A DNA stretch of 15,828 bases from a bacterium. GTDB taxonomy: Bacteria; CAIJMQ01; JAADFP01. Where the stretch lies: NCBI GenBank assembly GCA_027021085.1, contig JALUVB010000043.1, positions 1 through 15,828 of the forward strand, given 5' to 3'. A program made the translations under genes and the position numbers. Positions 1 through 7,672 of the stretch are shown here, in pieces. Each line of letters opens with the position of its first letter. The stretch's first letter is position 1. Below the pieces are notes generated by a model that saw nothing but the letters and a program-made list of their open reading frames with translations, was not told the origin of the DNA and ran no database searches.

Positions 1-1127
1 TGGAGAATGCACTGCTTTACGATGAGGCGCAGAGTGCACGTATTTTCCAGGAGAACATTCTGGCTAACATGGTAAGTGGGGTTATAGGGATAGAGAAGAA
101 GGGAGAGATAAGAATATTTAACGAGAGAGCAGGGAAATTTCTGCATCTTAATCCTGTGAAAGTAGTAGGGCGTGATTTCCGTAAGATTATAGGGGGAGAA
201 ATCCGCTGGGTTATAGACCAGGTTTACCTGAATAGAAAAACAATTTCCCGCTGGGAAGTTAAGACACCGGAGGGGAATTCTGTAGAAGTTGATAATAAGT
301 ATATTCTTGGAGTTACTGGTGTTCCCTTGATAGATAAAAACAAGGAGTTCACCGGTGTTCTGGTGGTAATGGTGGACCTGACAGAGATACGAATGCTGGA
401 AAGCAAATTGCGTCATTCTGAAAGATTGGCAGCGGTAGGAAAACTGGCTGCAACTCTGGCGCACGAGGTGAAAAATCCGCTTGCCTCTATTCTTACTTTT
501 ACTCAACTGGTGAAGGAAGGAAATCGCGACCCTGAAGTATATACGGATTTTGCCGTAGTAGCCTATGAGGAGGCACAGCGGATTAATAATTTACTCCAGG
601 AGCTTCTGGATATTTCTCGCCCTGAGAAACTTGTTTTAGAGGAAAGCGATATTAATGACTTGATACGTGAAACCATGCGTTTTCTGAAACCAGAAGCCGA
701 GAAGAGAAACGTTGCCTTAATAGAGAAACTGGATGAGAGAATACCTGTTTTTTCAATGGATAGAAACAGGTTAAAGCAGGTAATTATTAACCTGGGGATG
801 AATGCCCTGGAAGCAATGGAAAAAGGTGGTTCTCTTTCCTTTGCTACCTCTTACGAATTAATGGATGAGGGGTTTGGAAAATGTGTTCTTCTGGTTAAAG
901 ATACAGGGAGAGGAATTTCAGAGGAAGAGATTCCCTATATATTTGACATTTTTTATACTACTAAAAAAGGCGGCACAGGCTTAGGGCTGGCATTGGTGAA
1001 GAAAATTGTGGAAACACACGGAGGTAGTATAGAAGTGACTAGTACGGTGAAGAAAGGGACTGAATTCAGGGTGGTTTTACCCTTGAGGATAAGGTCTGCT
1101 CCGGAGCTTATGGAAGAAATAGGATAA
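1..1127 (+). CDS. GAF-PAS sensor histidine kinase, 5' end outside the window
   Basis: The reading frame is open from the left edge (first full codon at base 3) and reads ENALLYDEAQ before the first ATG at 69. That phrase is the usual last helix of a GAF domain, so the ATG at 69 is internal and the gene is cut by the window. After the GAF tail come a PAS domain (about bases 48-400), an H-box LAHEVKNPLAS with phospho-accepting His at 462-464, and an HATPase domain with N-box NLGMNALEA, G1 box DTGRGIS and G2 box GTGLGLAL. It should autophosphorylate on His and pass phosphate to a receiver, probably the NtrC-type regulator downstream. No membrane segment is visible in the part present, so this part looks cytosolic. 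Its domain order matches the next kinase, suggesting tandem paralogues. The family assignment is certain; the stimulus is unknown. Confidence 0.93.
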   Translation, partial: ENALLYDEAQSARIFQENILANMVSGVIGIEKKGEIRIFNERAGKFLHLNPVKVVGRDFRKIIGGEIRWVIDQVYLNRKTISRWEVKTPEGNSVEVDNKYILGVTGVPLIDKNKEFTGVLVVMVDLTEIRMLESKLRHSERLAAVGKLAATLAHEVKNPLASILTFTQLVKEGNRDPEVYTDFAVVAYEEAQRINNLLQELLDISRPEKLVLEESDINDLIRETMRFLKPEAEKRNVALIEKLDERIPVFSMDRNRLKQVIINLGMNALEAMEKGGSLSFATSYELMDEGFGKCVLLVKDTGRGISEEEIPYIFDIFYTTKKGGTGLGLALVKKIVETHGGSIEVTSTVKKGTEFRVVLPLRIRSAPELMEEIG

Positions 1128-1253
1128 GAGATAAATGGTGAAAAAGGGAGCTATGGACAATAGCCTGTTAGGCTCCGGCTCCACAAAAGGTAATGTATAT
1201 TTTATGATTTTCCCGACATTGTGTCGGAGGATGTGTTTGATTAGGGGGTAGGT
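1128..1253 (+). promoter_or_regulatory. Leader with two small hairpins before the second kinase
   Basis: This 126-base gap holds two perfect short inverted repeats: AGCCT/AGGCT with loop GTT (1162-1174) and CCGACA/TGTCGG with loop TTG (1213-1227). The second lies about 16 bases before the Shine-Dalgarno AGGGGGT (1243-1249). Neither is followed by a T-run, so they do not look like terminators. They may be a regulator site or mRNA structure that affects translation of the kinase. I found no convincing sigma-70 or sigma-54 promoter. Confidence 0.3.
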
Positions 1254-3305
1254 ATGGAGACTATTCTGGTTATAAGTGAAGACGGCAGGTTGAGGAAATT
1301 ATTGGAAGAAGAGGTCAAGGAGGGTATTTTCCTTTTCTTTTCAGAAGACCTGGAAGAAGCTTACGATTTCTTAAAAAGTAAGCCAGTGGATATTGTGATT
1401 CTCGACCCCCTCCTAAAAAAGGTAACCCTGGAAGAAGTAAAGTATAAATTGAGAGACTACCTTGATACTCTTACTTTTGTAGGAATAGCCAGGAAAGAAA
1501 GGGAGGAATGGGAAGAAGAGCTGGAGAGGATAGGGGTCAAGATATGGATAAATCAGCCCTTTACCCTGAAAGATATTAGGAGAATACTATCCCTGGCAGA
1601 AGAAAGGATGTATCTTATGAGAAGCTTATCGGCAAATAAGAGGGAGAGAAGGAAAGAAGAGGAAAAGCACAGAGTTGCTCTCTTTTCTGAGCCAACACTT
1701 CCTCCCTCCCCTACTTATCCCTATTACCAGGAGACTATCCGTAAGTTTTCTAAGGCGCTTACTTACATGCTTGATCTTCCTCGCCTGATTGACCTTATTA
1801 TTACTGCTTTCCTGGAAATCTTTGAAGTGAACAAAGTGGCGATATTAATAAAGAAGGGGAACAGGGGATATCAGATAGAATCTTCCATGGGGTTAATGGA
1901 AGAACAAATCAGGGGAGCTGTCTTTTACAAGGATAGAGGTATATTCGAGTGGCTTACCAGGGAAGGGAGGCTTCTTTACCGGGCTGAAGCTGAATTGGAA
2001 GATAGCGTGAGAAGGGAAATGCTTATTCTTAATGCTGAGGTAGTTTTACCTATGGAGATAAAAGGTAACCTTCTGGGTGCTATTACAGTAGGGAAAAAAA
2101 TCACGGGTGAAAAGTTTAACATGGAGGACTTGAGGCTGCTTTATACAATGGCTAATTATGCTGCAGTAGCTCTCCATAATGCCTTACTATACAGGGAGAT
2201 AAATTCACAAAGCCAGTATTTTCAGTTTATCCTGGAAAGTTTGCCGAGCGGATTCCTTTTTGTTGACGAAGAAGGAAGAATTTCCCGTATTAACAGAAGA
2301 GCTAAGGAGATACTCGGAATTACCGATGAGGTAGTGGGAGATAGTATCCAGAAAGCAGGTTCTATTGTTTCCGACCTGTTCCTAAGAACCCTAAGGGAAT
2401 CTAAAGAGGTAAACAGGGAAGAAGTTTATTTACCAGGAGAAAAGCGCACCCTGGGGGTTACGACAGCCCTGATAAAAGATAAAGAGGGTAAAACCAAGGG
2501 GGCTGTGATGTTTTTCCGTGACCTCACCCCGCTCAAGGTGAAGGAGAAAGAGGATAAGAATAAAGAGGAAGAAAATCTATGGAAATTAATAGCGGAAAGA
2601 GTAGCACACGAAGTAAGAAACCCCCTGGTAAGCATAAAGACTTTTTCCCAGCTTTTACCGGAAAAATATCTGGATATGGACTTCCGTGATGAATTTTCCC
2701 AGATGGTAGTGGAAGAAGTGGACAGACTCTCCATCATGCTGGATTTATTGGAAAGATTTGCTCATCCTGGTGAACCAATTAGGAGCCAGGAATCTCTAAA
2801 TGAAATAATTGAAGAAGTGCTCCTGGAATTGCAGAGGGTGGCAAACGAAAAAAATATCAAGATTAATACACGCTTTGATTCTTCTTACCCGGTAGTAGAT
2901 GTAGATAGAAACCAGATTTACGAGGCAATCTTCCAGGTAATAAAAAATGCTTTCCAGGCGCTGGAAAACGGCGGCAGGTTAAATATTGCCACCATAGTGA
3001 ATAAAGAAAAAAACGAAGTACAGATTAAAATTAAAGATTACGGCGATGGCATCCCCCCGGAGAATTTGCAGAAAGTGTTTTTGCCGTTATTCACCACCCG
3101 GTTCCGGGGACTGGGATTGGGTCTGCCGCTGGTTAAAAAAATCATGGAGGGGCATGGAGGCAGGGTGGAAATTGATTCCTGGCTGGGGAAAGGCACGGAA
3201 GTTTCCTTGTTCCTTCCTTTATCTTTACAGAGGCGGGAAAAGGCCAGAATATTGAAAGAGAAGGAGAAGGAAGAGGTGAAAGTTGAGAACCTTATTAATA
3301 GTTGA
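1254..3305 (+). CDS. Histidine kinase with N-terminal degenerate receiver, GAF and PAS domains
   Basis: The ATG follows a good Shine-Dalgarno (GGGGGT, 1244-1249). Domains in order: a receiver-like domain (residues 1-120), GAF (about 165-310, ending AVALHNALLY), PAS (about 320-425), H-box ERVAHEVRNPLVS with His452, and HATPase with DYGDGIPPEN and GLGLGLPLVKK. The receiver keeps the phospho-acceptor-position Asp51 (VILDPLL). However, the acidic pair is SED, the usual Thr/Ser is Ala, and the usual Lys of the KPF motif is Gln (WINQPF). It is therefore probably a pseudo-receiver that does not switch normally. No membrane segment is seen, so the protein should be soluble. The gene overlaps the next regulator by 23 bases, which makes the two a coupled kinase-regulator pair. 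The C-terminus is a highly charged tail. Confidence 0.94.
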   Translation: METILVISEDGRLRKLLEEEVKEGIFLFFSEDLEEAYDFLKSKPVDIVILDPLLKKVTLEEVKYKLRDYLDTLTFVGIARKEREEWEEELERIGVKIWINQPFTLKDIRRILSLAEERMYLMRSLSANKRERRKEEEKHRVALFSEPTLPPSPTYPYYQETIRKFSKALTYMLDLPRLIDLIITAFLEIFEVNKVAILIKKGNRGYQIESSMGLMEEQIRGAVFYKDRGIFEWLTREGRLLYRAEAELEDSVRREMLILNAEVVLPMEIKGNLLGAITVGKKITGEKFNMEDLRLLYTMANYAAVALHNALLYREINSQSQYFQFILESLPSGFLFVDEEGRISRINRRAKEILGITDEVVGDSIQKAGSIVSDLFLRTLRESKEVNREEVYLPGEKRTLGVTTALIKDKEGKTKGAVMFFRDLTPLKVKEKEDKNKEEENLWKLIAERVAHEVRNPLVSIKTFSQLLPEKYLDMDFRDEFSQMVVEEVDRLSIMLDLLERFAHPGEPIRSQESLNEIIEEVLLELQRVANEKNIKINTRFDSSYPVVDVDRNQIYEAIFQVIKNAFQALENGGRLNIATIVNKEKNEVQIKIKDYGDGIPPENLQKVFLPLFTTRFRGLGLGLPLVKKIMEGHGGRVEIDSWLGKGTEVSLFLPLSLQRREKARILKEKEKEEVKVENLINS

Positions 3306-4641
3306 TGACGAAAGGTCGGTAAGGGAGTCTTTCCGTATGCTCTTTAAGAATCATTTTCATATTTTATTAGCGGAAAACGGAGAAGAAGCTCTTAAAAGTA
3401 TACACCGGGAGAATATTGACATAATTTTACTTGATCTTTTAATTCCTGACTTGAGCGGCATGGAGATACTTAAGGAAATTAAGAAAATGGAGTACCAGCC
3501 ATTAGTAATTGTGATAACCGCTGTCCGCTCTATTAAAACGGCTGTAGAAGCTATGAAATTGGGGGCATACGATTACATCACCAAGCCATTTGATATAGAT
3601 GAAGTGAGAATCGTGGTGGAGAAAGCGGATACAACTTTAAAACTTCATGAAGAACTGCACTTTCTACGAAAAGAAGTCACGGGAAAATATAGCTTTCATT
3701 CTCTTATAGGGAAAAGCACGCCCATGGAAGATGTTTTTTCTACCATAATGAAAGTAGCAGATAATAGTACCACGGTATTGATAACCGGGGAGAGCGGCAC
3801 GGGAAAGGAACTGGTAGCTCGTGCTATACATTTCCAGGGAGAGAGGAAAAAAGGACCTTTTATTCCTGTCCATTGTGCTTCCATTCCGGAAAACCTTCTG
3901 GAGAGCGAACTCTTTGGCTATGAAAAGGGAGCTTTTACCGGTGCCAACCGGAACAAGCCGGGAAGGTTTTCACTGGCGGAAGGGGGAACGTTATTTCTTG
4001 ATGAAATAGGAGAAATGCCTTTTTCTCTCCAATCCAAGCTGCTGCGGGTATTGGAGGAAAAAGAATTCATGCCTGTGGGTGCTACCCGGAGCAAGAAAGT
4101 TAACGTAAGGATAATTGCGGCTACACTTCGTAATCTGGAAACTATGGTGGAAGAAGGCAGTTTCAGGGAAGACCTGTACTACCGTCTTAACGTGGTTCCT
4201 ATCCATCTTCCTCCCCTGCGGGAAAGAAGAGAAGACATCCCTCTCTTAACCACACATTTTTTACAGAAATATTGCAGGGAAATGCATTATCCTATGAAAA
4301 AAGTTTCTCCCCAAGCCATGGAAATATTTCTTAACTATACCTGGCCGGGGAACGTGAGAGAGCTGGAGAATACAATAGAGAGGATAATTGTTCTCTATCC
4401 AGGAGCAAAGGAAATAATTCCCACTCATATACCGAAAAATATGCTTTTGAATAATGAAAAAAAGGACAAAAAAAAGGATGAGGGATTACCCACGTTAAAG
4501 GAAGCCATAAGCAACCTGGAAAGAGAAATGATAATAGAAGCGTTGAAAAGGAGTGGAGGCGTGCAGGCACGTGCTGCAAAGCTTCTGGGGACAACCAGGA
4601 GAATTCTGCGCTATAAAATAGAAAAGCTGGGAATCAATTAG
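3283..4641 (+). CDS. NtrC-family sigma-54-dependent response regulator
   Basis: The start is TTG at 3283, inside the kinase gene, with GAGGTG at 3273-3278 as Shine-Dalgarno. The 452 residues form a complete NtrC-type protein. The receiver has Asp8/Asp9, phospho-acceptor Asp51, Thr79 and Lys101. The AAA+ sigma-54 interaction domain has Walker A GESGTGKE, the sigma-54 contact loop GAFTGA, Walker B-type LFLDEIGEMP and arginine-finger region FREDLYYRLNV. The C-terminus is a Fis-type helix-turn-helix (about residues 405-450, ending TTRRILRYKIEKLG). It would bind upstream enhancer sites and remodel sigma-54 RNA polymerase when phosphorylated, most likely by the overlapping kinase. No -24/-12 promoter was found inside the window, so its targets probably lie elsewhere. 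The assignment is very secure; the regulon is unknown. Confidence 0.96.
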   Translation: MRTLLIVDDERSVRESFRMLFKNHFHILLAENGEEALKSIHRENIDIILLDLLIPDLSGMEILKEIKKMEYQPLVIVITAVRSIKTAVEAMKLGAYDYITKPFDIDEVRIVVEKADTTLKLHEELHFLRKEVTGKYSFHSLIGKSTPMEDVFSTIMKVADNSTTVLITGESGTGKELVARAIHFQGERKKGPFIPVHCASIPENLLESELFGYEKGAFTGANRNKPGRFSLAEGGTLFLDEIGEMPFSLQSKLLRVLEEKEFMPVGATRSKKVNVRIIAATLRNLETMVEEGSFREDLYYRLNVVPIHLPPLRERREDIPLLTTHFLQKYCREMHYPMKKVSPQAMEIFLNYTWPGNVRELENTIERIIVLYPGAKEIIPTHIPKNMLLNNEKKDKKKDEGLPTLKEAISNLEREMIIEALKRSGGVQARAAKLLGTTRRILRYKIEKLGIN

Positions 4642-4836
4642 ATGAACAAAAATGTCGCAGCCAAGTGCTTCTGTCCATTTTTGTCCAGGAGGCGAAGGTG
4701 GCAGCAAGAAAGAAGAATGGCAGGAATCAATATCCCGGGAAGCGGTAAAAGGACTCCTTTGCGTTTTCTCGGGCCATATGGTAGGCTTGGCAAGGAATTT
4801 GTTGTAATAAGTATCCAGAACTGTAAAGGGGGATAA
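4642..4836 (+). CDS. Doubtful 64-residue ORF in the leader before the HD-GYP gene
   Basis: An ATG directly abuts the TAG stop of the NtrC-type gene in the same frame and opens 64 codons. The predicted peptide is basic, Arg-rich and has cysteines near both ends, with no recognisable domain, signal peptide or membrane segment. Its only possible ribosome site is a weak GGGAA about 10 bases upstream. The same stretch contains a strong hairpin, so it may be an untranslated leader. I list it because nothing else fills the gap and because the TAGATG arrangement would allow re-initiation. Confidence 0.22.
   Translation: MNKNVAAKCFCPFLSRRRRWQQERRMAGINIPGSGKRTPLRFLGPYGRLGKEFVVISIQNCKGG
4734..4773 (+). 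promoter_or_regulatory. Hairpin in the leader of the HD-GYP gene
   Basis: CCCGGGAA (4734-4741) pairs with TTCTCGGG (4766-4773) over eight positions including one G-T pair. Inside the loop AAAGG (4748-4752) pairs with CCTTT (4756-4760). The nested stems make a compact element about 70 bases before the GTG start. No T-run follows, so it is not a simple terminator. It could be a regulatory leader structure or a protein-binding site. I could not match it to the conserved cores of the cyclic-di-GMP riboswitches. Confidence 0.35.
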
Positions 4837-4840
4837 GGAA

Positions 4841-5860
4841 GTGAACAAACAAGGAAAAATACTGATAGTGGATGATGAACTGGGAGTTAGGGAATCTCTC
4901 AAGTTTATATTAAAGGATAAATACGATATTTTCCCTTTTGACTCTGGAAAAGAGGTCATTTCTTCTTTTTCTCCCGGCGCTTATGACCTGGCACTTCTGG
5001 ATATAAAAATGCCGGAAATGACAGGTATAGAGCTGCTTAAAAGGTTGAAGAATCTTGACCCGGAAATTATCGTAATCATGGTCACAGGGCATGGTACTCT
5101 GGAAACTGCCCAGGCTGCTATAAACCTGGGGGCTTCTGGATATGTCAGTAAGCCTTTTGATAGACACGAATTAGAAAAGATGATAGAGGAGAATATACAA
5201 AAAAAGAAAAGAAGAGAAGAAGAACGCCTGAAATTGGTATCGCTGGAAGAAGCAAAGAAACAACTGGATAGCGAGGTAAGAAAAGCCTACTCGGCTACAC
5301 TTGAATCACTCATAATAGCTGTAAACGCAAAGGATTCATATACCTCGAGTCATTCGCAGGAAGTAGCCATGCTGGCTACATGGATTCTGGAAGCCTCGGG
5401 AGAGATGAGAAACAGTGGAGAAGAAAAAGCCATACTTCGCTATGTAGCTTCCCTGCACGATATCGGAAAGATTGGGATAAAAGAGAATATTCTTAAAAAA
5501 CCGGGCTCGCTAAATTCTCAGGAGTGGGAAGAAATCAAAAGGCATCCAATTATCGGGGCCGAGATTTTAGGCCCCATAGACTTCTTAAGAGGGTATATCT
5601 GCATTGTAAGAAATCATCACGAACGGTTTGATGGAACAGGTTATCCTGATGGTTTAAAAGGAGAAAAAATCCCTTTTTATGCCAGGGTGGTAAGTATTGC
5701 TGATGCATTTCACGCTATGTGCTCAGACCGTCCTTACCGGAAGTCTCTTCTGAAAGAAAGGGCATTGGAAATACTCAAACAGGAGAAGGGAAAGCAGTTC
5801 GACCCCGCGTTGGTGGATATAGCTGTAAAAGCATTGGAAGACTCAGACCTCTATCTTTAG
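4841..5860 (+). CDS. Response regulator with HD-GYP cyclic-di-GMP phosphodiesterase domain
   Basis: The start is GTG at 4841 behind GGGGGATAAGGA. Residues 1-120 are a receiver with Asp11/Asp12, phospho-acceptor Asp54, Thr82 and Lys104 (SKPFD). A charged helical linker follows, then an HD-GYP domain (about 150-335). The metal and signature residues are present: His171 (TSSHS), HDIGK at 206-210, HH at 259-260, and GTGYPDG with GYP at 267-269. It should hydrolyse cyclic-di-GMP under phosphorylation control, as in RpfG-like proteins. It follows the NtrC-type gene and may share one of the upstream kinases, giving a transcriptional and a second-messenger output. No diguanylate cyclase is present in the window. 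The catalytic motifs look complete. Confidence 0.95.
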   Translation: MNKQGKILIVDDELGVRESLKFILKDKYDIFPFDSGKEVISSFSPGAYDLALLDIKMPEMTGIELLKRLKNLDPEIIVIMVTGHGTLETAQAAINLGASGYVSKPFDRHELEKMIEENIQKKKRREEERLKLVSLEEAKKQLDSEVRKAYSATLESLIIAVNAKDSYTSSHSQEVAMLATWILEASGEMRNSGEEKAILRYVASLHDIGKIGIKENILKKPGSLNSQEWEEIKRHPIIGAEILGPIDFLRGYICIVRNHHERFDGTGYPDGLKGEKIPFYARVVSIADAFHAMCSDRPYRKSLLKERALEILKQEKGKQFDPALVDIAVKALEDSDLYL

Positions 5861-5892
5861 CAATTCCCCTGGTTTAAATTACATAATCCCAG

Positions 5893-7098
5893 ATGATTTT
5901 TCGCATAGAAACACTTGGCTGTAAAGTTAATCAATATAATTCTGAATGGCTGCGGGAGAATTTGCTCTCTCAAGGCTGGGAGGAAGGTGAAGGAGGCTGG
6001 ATGCTGTTAAATGGCTGCGTGGTTACCAGGACCGCGGAGAGAAAAAGCAGGCAGAAAATATACCAGGCTCTTAAAAATGGCGAGAAAGTAATTATTACGG
6101 GGTGTTTTGCCCGCTATATCGCAGAAAAAGAACCAGCAGACTTTCCCGCACAGGTAGTACATCTGACTGAGTATTCGGAGGTGATAAAATTTCTTACCCG
6201 TGCATCTCCGGTGGTAAGCTCTATAAATCGGCTTCCGGGACATCAGCGGGTATGGGTGAAAATTCAAGAGGGATGTTCCGCTAACTGCAGTTACTGTATA
6301 GTCCCCAAAGTTAGAGGAAAAGTATATTCTCGTCCCATGCGTGAAATCATAGAAGAAGTGGAAAAAATAGAGGAGAATTTTGGGGAAATTGTCTTCACGG
6401 GCACTCATCTTGGTATTTATGGGAGAGAATGGGGCGGAAGTTTACATGAATTACTAAGAGAAATACTCCGAAGGGTTACAAACGCAAGAATTCGTCTTTC
6501 TTCGGTGGAAATCGGAGAAATAGATGATTCTCTCATAGAGCTTTTCTCCCACCCTTCCTTATGTCCTCATTTGCATCCCCCTCTGCAGTCCGGTTCAAAT
6601 AAAATTCTCGCGTTGATGGGAAGACCCTACACAAAGGAAAGCTACCTTAGAAGGGTAAAAGAAATTTGCAGAAAGAAAAGTATTGCATTTACTACCGATA
6701 TTATGGTAGGATTTCCCTTTGAATCCGACAAGGAATTTCAGGAAACCCTAAAAATGATGGAAAGAATAAGTTTCCTTAAAGTGCACATTTTCCCTTTTTC
6801 TCCTCGTGAGGGGACAGAGGCTTCTCGTTTTGCCCCTCTTCCAGAAACCACTGTAAAAGAAAGAGTAAAGGTAGCCTCTCAACTGGCAAGAGAGATTTCT
6901 TACCAAAGACGGCGGGAAGAAGTTGGCAAAGTCAAAGAAGTGATTATAGAATCAGAAGATGGGAGTGGTTATTCTGAAGATTATTTGTGGGTGAAAGTTT
7001 GTGGAAAGAATATATCGACAGGTAAAAGGTTAAAAGTAAGAATTACTGAGGTAACTCAAAATGCCACTTTCGGGGAGGTAGTAAATGACCAAGAGTAA
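5893..7098 (+). CDS. mtaB: tRNA (t6A37) methylthiotransferase, MtaB type
   Basis: MtaB is a radical-SAM enzyme that adds a methylthio group to t6A at position 37 of tRNAs reading ANN codons. The N-terminal methylthiotransferase domain starts with the MtaB-like ETLGCKVNQYNSE and supplies the three cluster cysteines Cys10, Cys42 and Cys71. The radical-SAM CxxxCxxC is EGCSANCSYC with Cys128, Cys132 and Cys135. The C-terminus (about 340-400) resembles the TRAM RNA-binding domain. Its 401 residues are slightly shorter than is common, but all domains are present. There is no Shine-Dalgarno before the ATG. The AT-rich stretch before it contains a -10-like CATAAT (5882-5887), which could give a very short or leaderless transcript. 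The 3' end overlaps the next small ORF by 14 bases. Confidence 0.93.
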   Translation: MIFRIETLGCKVNQYNSEWLRENLLSQGWEEGEGGWMLLNGCVVTRTAERKSRQKIYQALKNGEKVIITGCFARYIAEKEPADFPAQVVHLTEYSEVIKFLTRASPVVSSINRLPGHQRVWVKIQEGCSANCSYCIVPKVRGKVYSRPMREIIEEVEKIEENFGEIVFTGTHLGIYGREWGGSLHELLREILRRVTNARIRLSSVEIGEIDDSLIELFSHPSLCPHLHPPLQSGSNKILALMGRPYTKESYLRRVKEICRKKSIAFTTDIMVGFPFESDKEFQETLKMMERISFLKVHIFPFSPREGTEASRFAPLPETTVKERVKVASQLAREISYQRRREEVGKVKEVIIESEDGSGYSEDYLWVKVCGKNISTGKRLKVRITEVTQNATFGEVVNDQE

Positions 7099-7309
7099 AT
7101 GTCCGGCAGGTAATTTGTACGAATTCATGGATATTGGTACCAGAGTTAAAAGGAAAGCAGTAAAATGTCTTTTTAAAGGAAATATCTATGACCTGGAAAC
7201 TATCCAGATATATTGTCTCGGTCACTATCTGCACTGTCCAGTCTATCGGAGCAACGTGCAAGATAAAGAAAATGAGGGAGAACCACAAAGAAAAATAGGA
7301 AAAGGATAA
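7085..7309 (+). CDS. Small Cys/His protein of unknown function overlapping the end of mtaB
   Basis: The ATG at 7085 lies inside the end of mtaB and has an excellent Shine-Dalgarno, GGGGAGGT at 7072-7079. It is therefore probably a translated, coupled gene. The 74-residue product has Cys6, Cys28, Cys44 and Cys51 plus His47 and His50 in the motif YCLGHYLHCPVY, which suggests a zinc or iron-sulfur site. The last 20 residues are polar and charged. It has no signal peptide or membrane segment. I do not recognise the family. Its last 110 bases overlap a convergent minus-strand ORF, so at least one of the two may be wrong in extent; the ribosome site favours this one. Confidence 0.6.
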   Translation: MTKSKCPAGNLYEFMDIGTRVKRKAVKCLFKGNIYDLETIQIYCLGHYLHCPVYRSNVQDKENEGEPQRKIGKG

Positions 7310-7556
7310 AAGGACTTTTTATCCTCTTAGCCAGATAAAAAGAAAAGAGCGAAAACACTCCCCCCCAGAAGTCTAATAGAAGCGGTTCCCGTGCTCCCGG
7401 ATATTTACCTGTTACCCTCAGGATGAAGCCTATCCAGAATGCCAGGGAAATGACTAAAAAAAGATAGTAGCCAGAACTTCCCATGTTCAGATAGAGTATA
7501 ATAAAGAAAGATAAGAAAAGCAGCCATTTAATTATGGTAATATTCTTTCTTTTCAT
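7200..7556 (-). CDS. Possible small membrane protein of unknown function
   Basis: This minus-strand frame encodes 118 residues with three or four hydrophobic segments: about 9-24, 29-46, 67-79 and 84-98. They are separated by short basic loops (LRVTGKYPGA, AKRIKS), as expected for an inner-membrane protein with positive-inside loops. Codon use looks like that of a coding region, and no other gene covers 7310-7556. Against it are the lack of a Shine-Dalgarno before the ATG at 7556, a polar tail (residues 100-118) that overlaps the small Cys/His gene by 110 bases, and the terminator-like repeat inside it. The family is not recognised. It would be divergent from the radical-SAM gene at 7673. Confidence 0.5.
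   Translation of the reverse strand: MKRKNITIIKWLLFLSFFIILYLNMGSSGYYLFLVISLAFWIGFILRVTGKYPGAREPLLLDFWGGVFSLFSFYLAKRIKSPFILFLFFFVVLPHFLYLARCSDRLDSADSDRDNISG
7303..7325. terminator. Inverted repeat at the stop of the small Cys/His gene, possible terminator
   Basis: AGGATAAAA (7303-7311) and TTTTATCCT (7317-7325) form a perfect nine-base stem with a five-base loop, starting at the TAA stop (7307-7309). The stem is AT-rich, so it would be a weak terminator. On the minus strand the stem is followed by a T-rich stretch (TTTCCTATTTTT), which resembles an intrinsic terminator for leftward transcription better than for rightward. If it works leftward, it would cut into the minus-strand ORF. Confidence 0.35.
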
Positions 7557-7576
7557 GGAGAAAGTTTGCCCCGGTG

Positions 7577-7620
7577 CCGAAATACTACCATATTCAGGTG
7601 AGATAGGAAAGGCATTTCGG
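7577..7620 (+). repeat. Inverted repeat upstream of the radical-SAM gene
   Basis: CCGAAAT (7577-7583) is matched by ATTTCGG (7614-7620) across a 30-base loop. It sits between the divergent starts at 7556 (minus) and 7673 (plus), where an operator or leader structure could lie. The arms are short and could be chance. Confidence 0.2.
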
Positions 7621-7672
7621 GGAGAATCAATAGAGGAAAGTCGTAGAGTGCAGGGTGCGGAACTTCACCATA

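Noticed and set aside
69-71. True start of the first kinase at the ATG at 69
   Set aside because: The frame is open to the left edge and encodes a GAF C-terminal helix before this ATG, so the gene begins outside the window.
4642-4840. Cyclic-di-GMP riboswitch before the HD-GYP gene
   Set aside because: The hairpin is real, but I could not find the conserved core of either known cyclic-di-GMP riboswitch class in the gap.
4495-4959. 154-residue minus-strand ORF
   Set aside because: It runs antisense over the helix-turn-helix of the NtrC-type gene and the start of the HD-GYP gene, has no recognisable domain and is explained as a shadow.
6007-6408. 133-residue minus-strand ORF
   Set aside because: It is antisense to the radical-SAM core of mtaB, which is unambiguous, and shows no domain.
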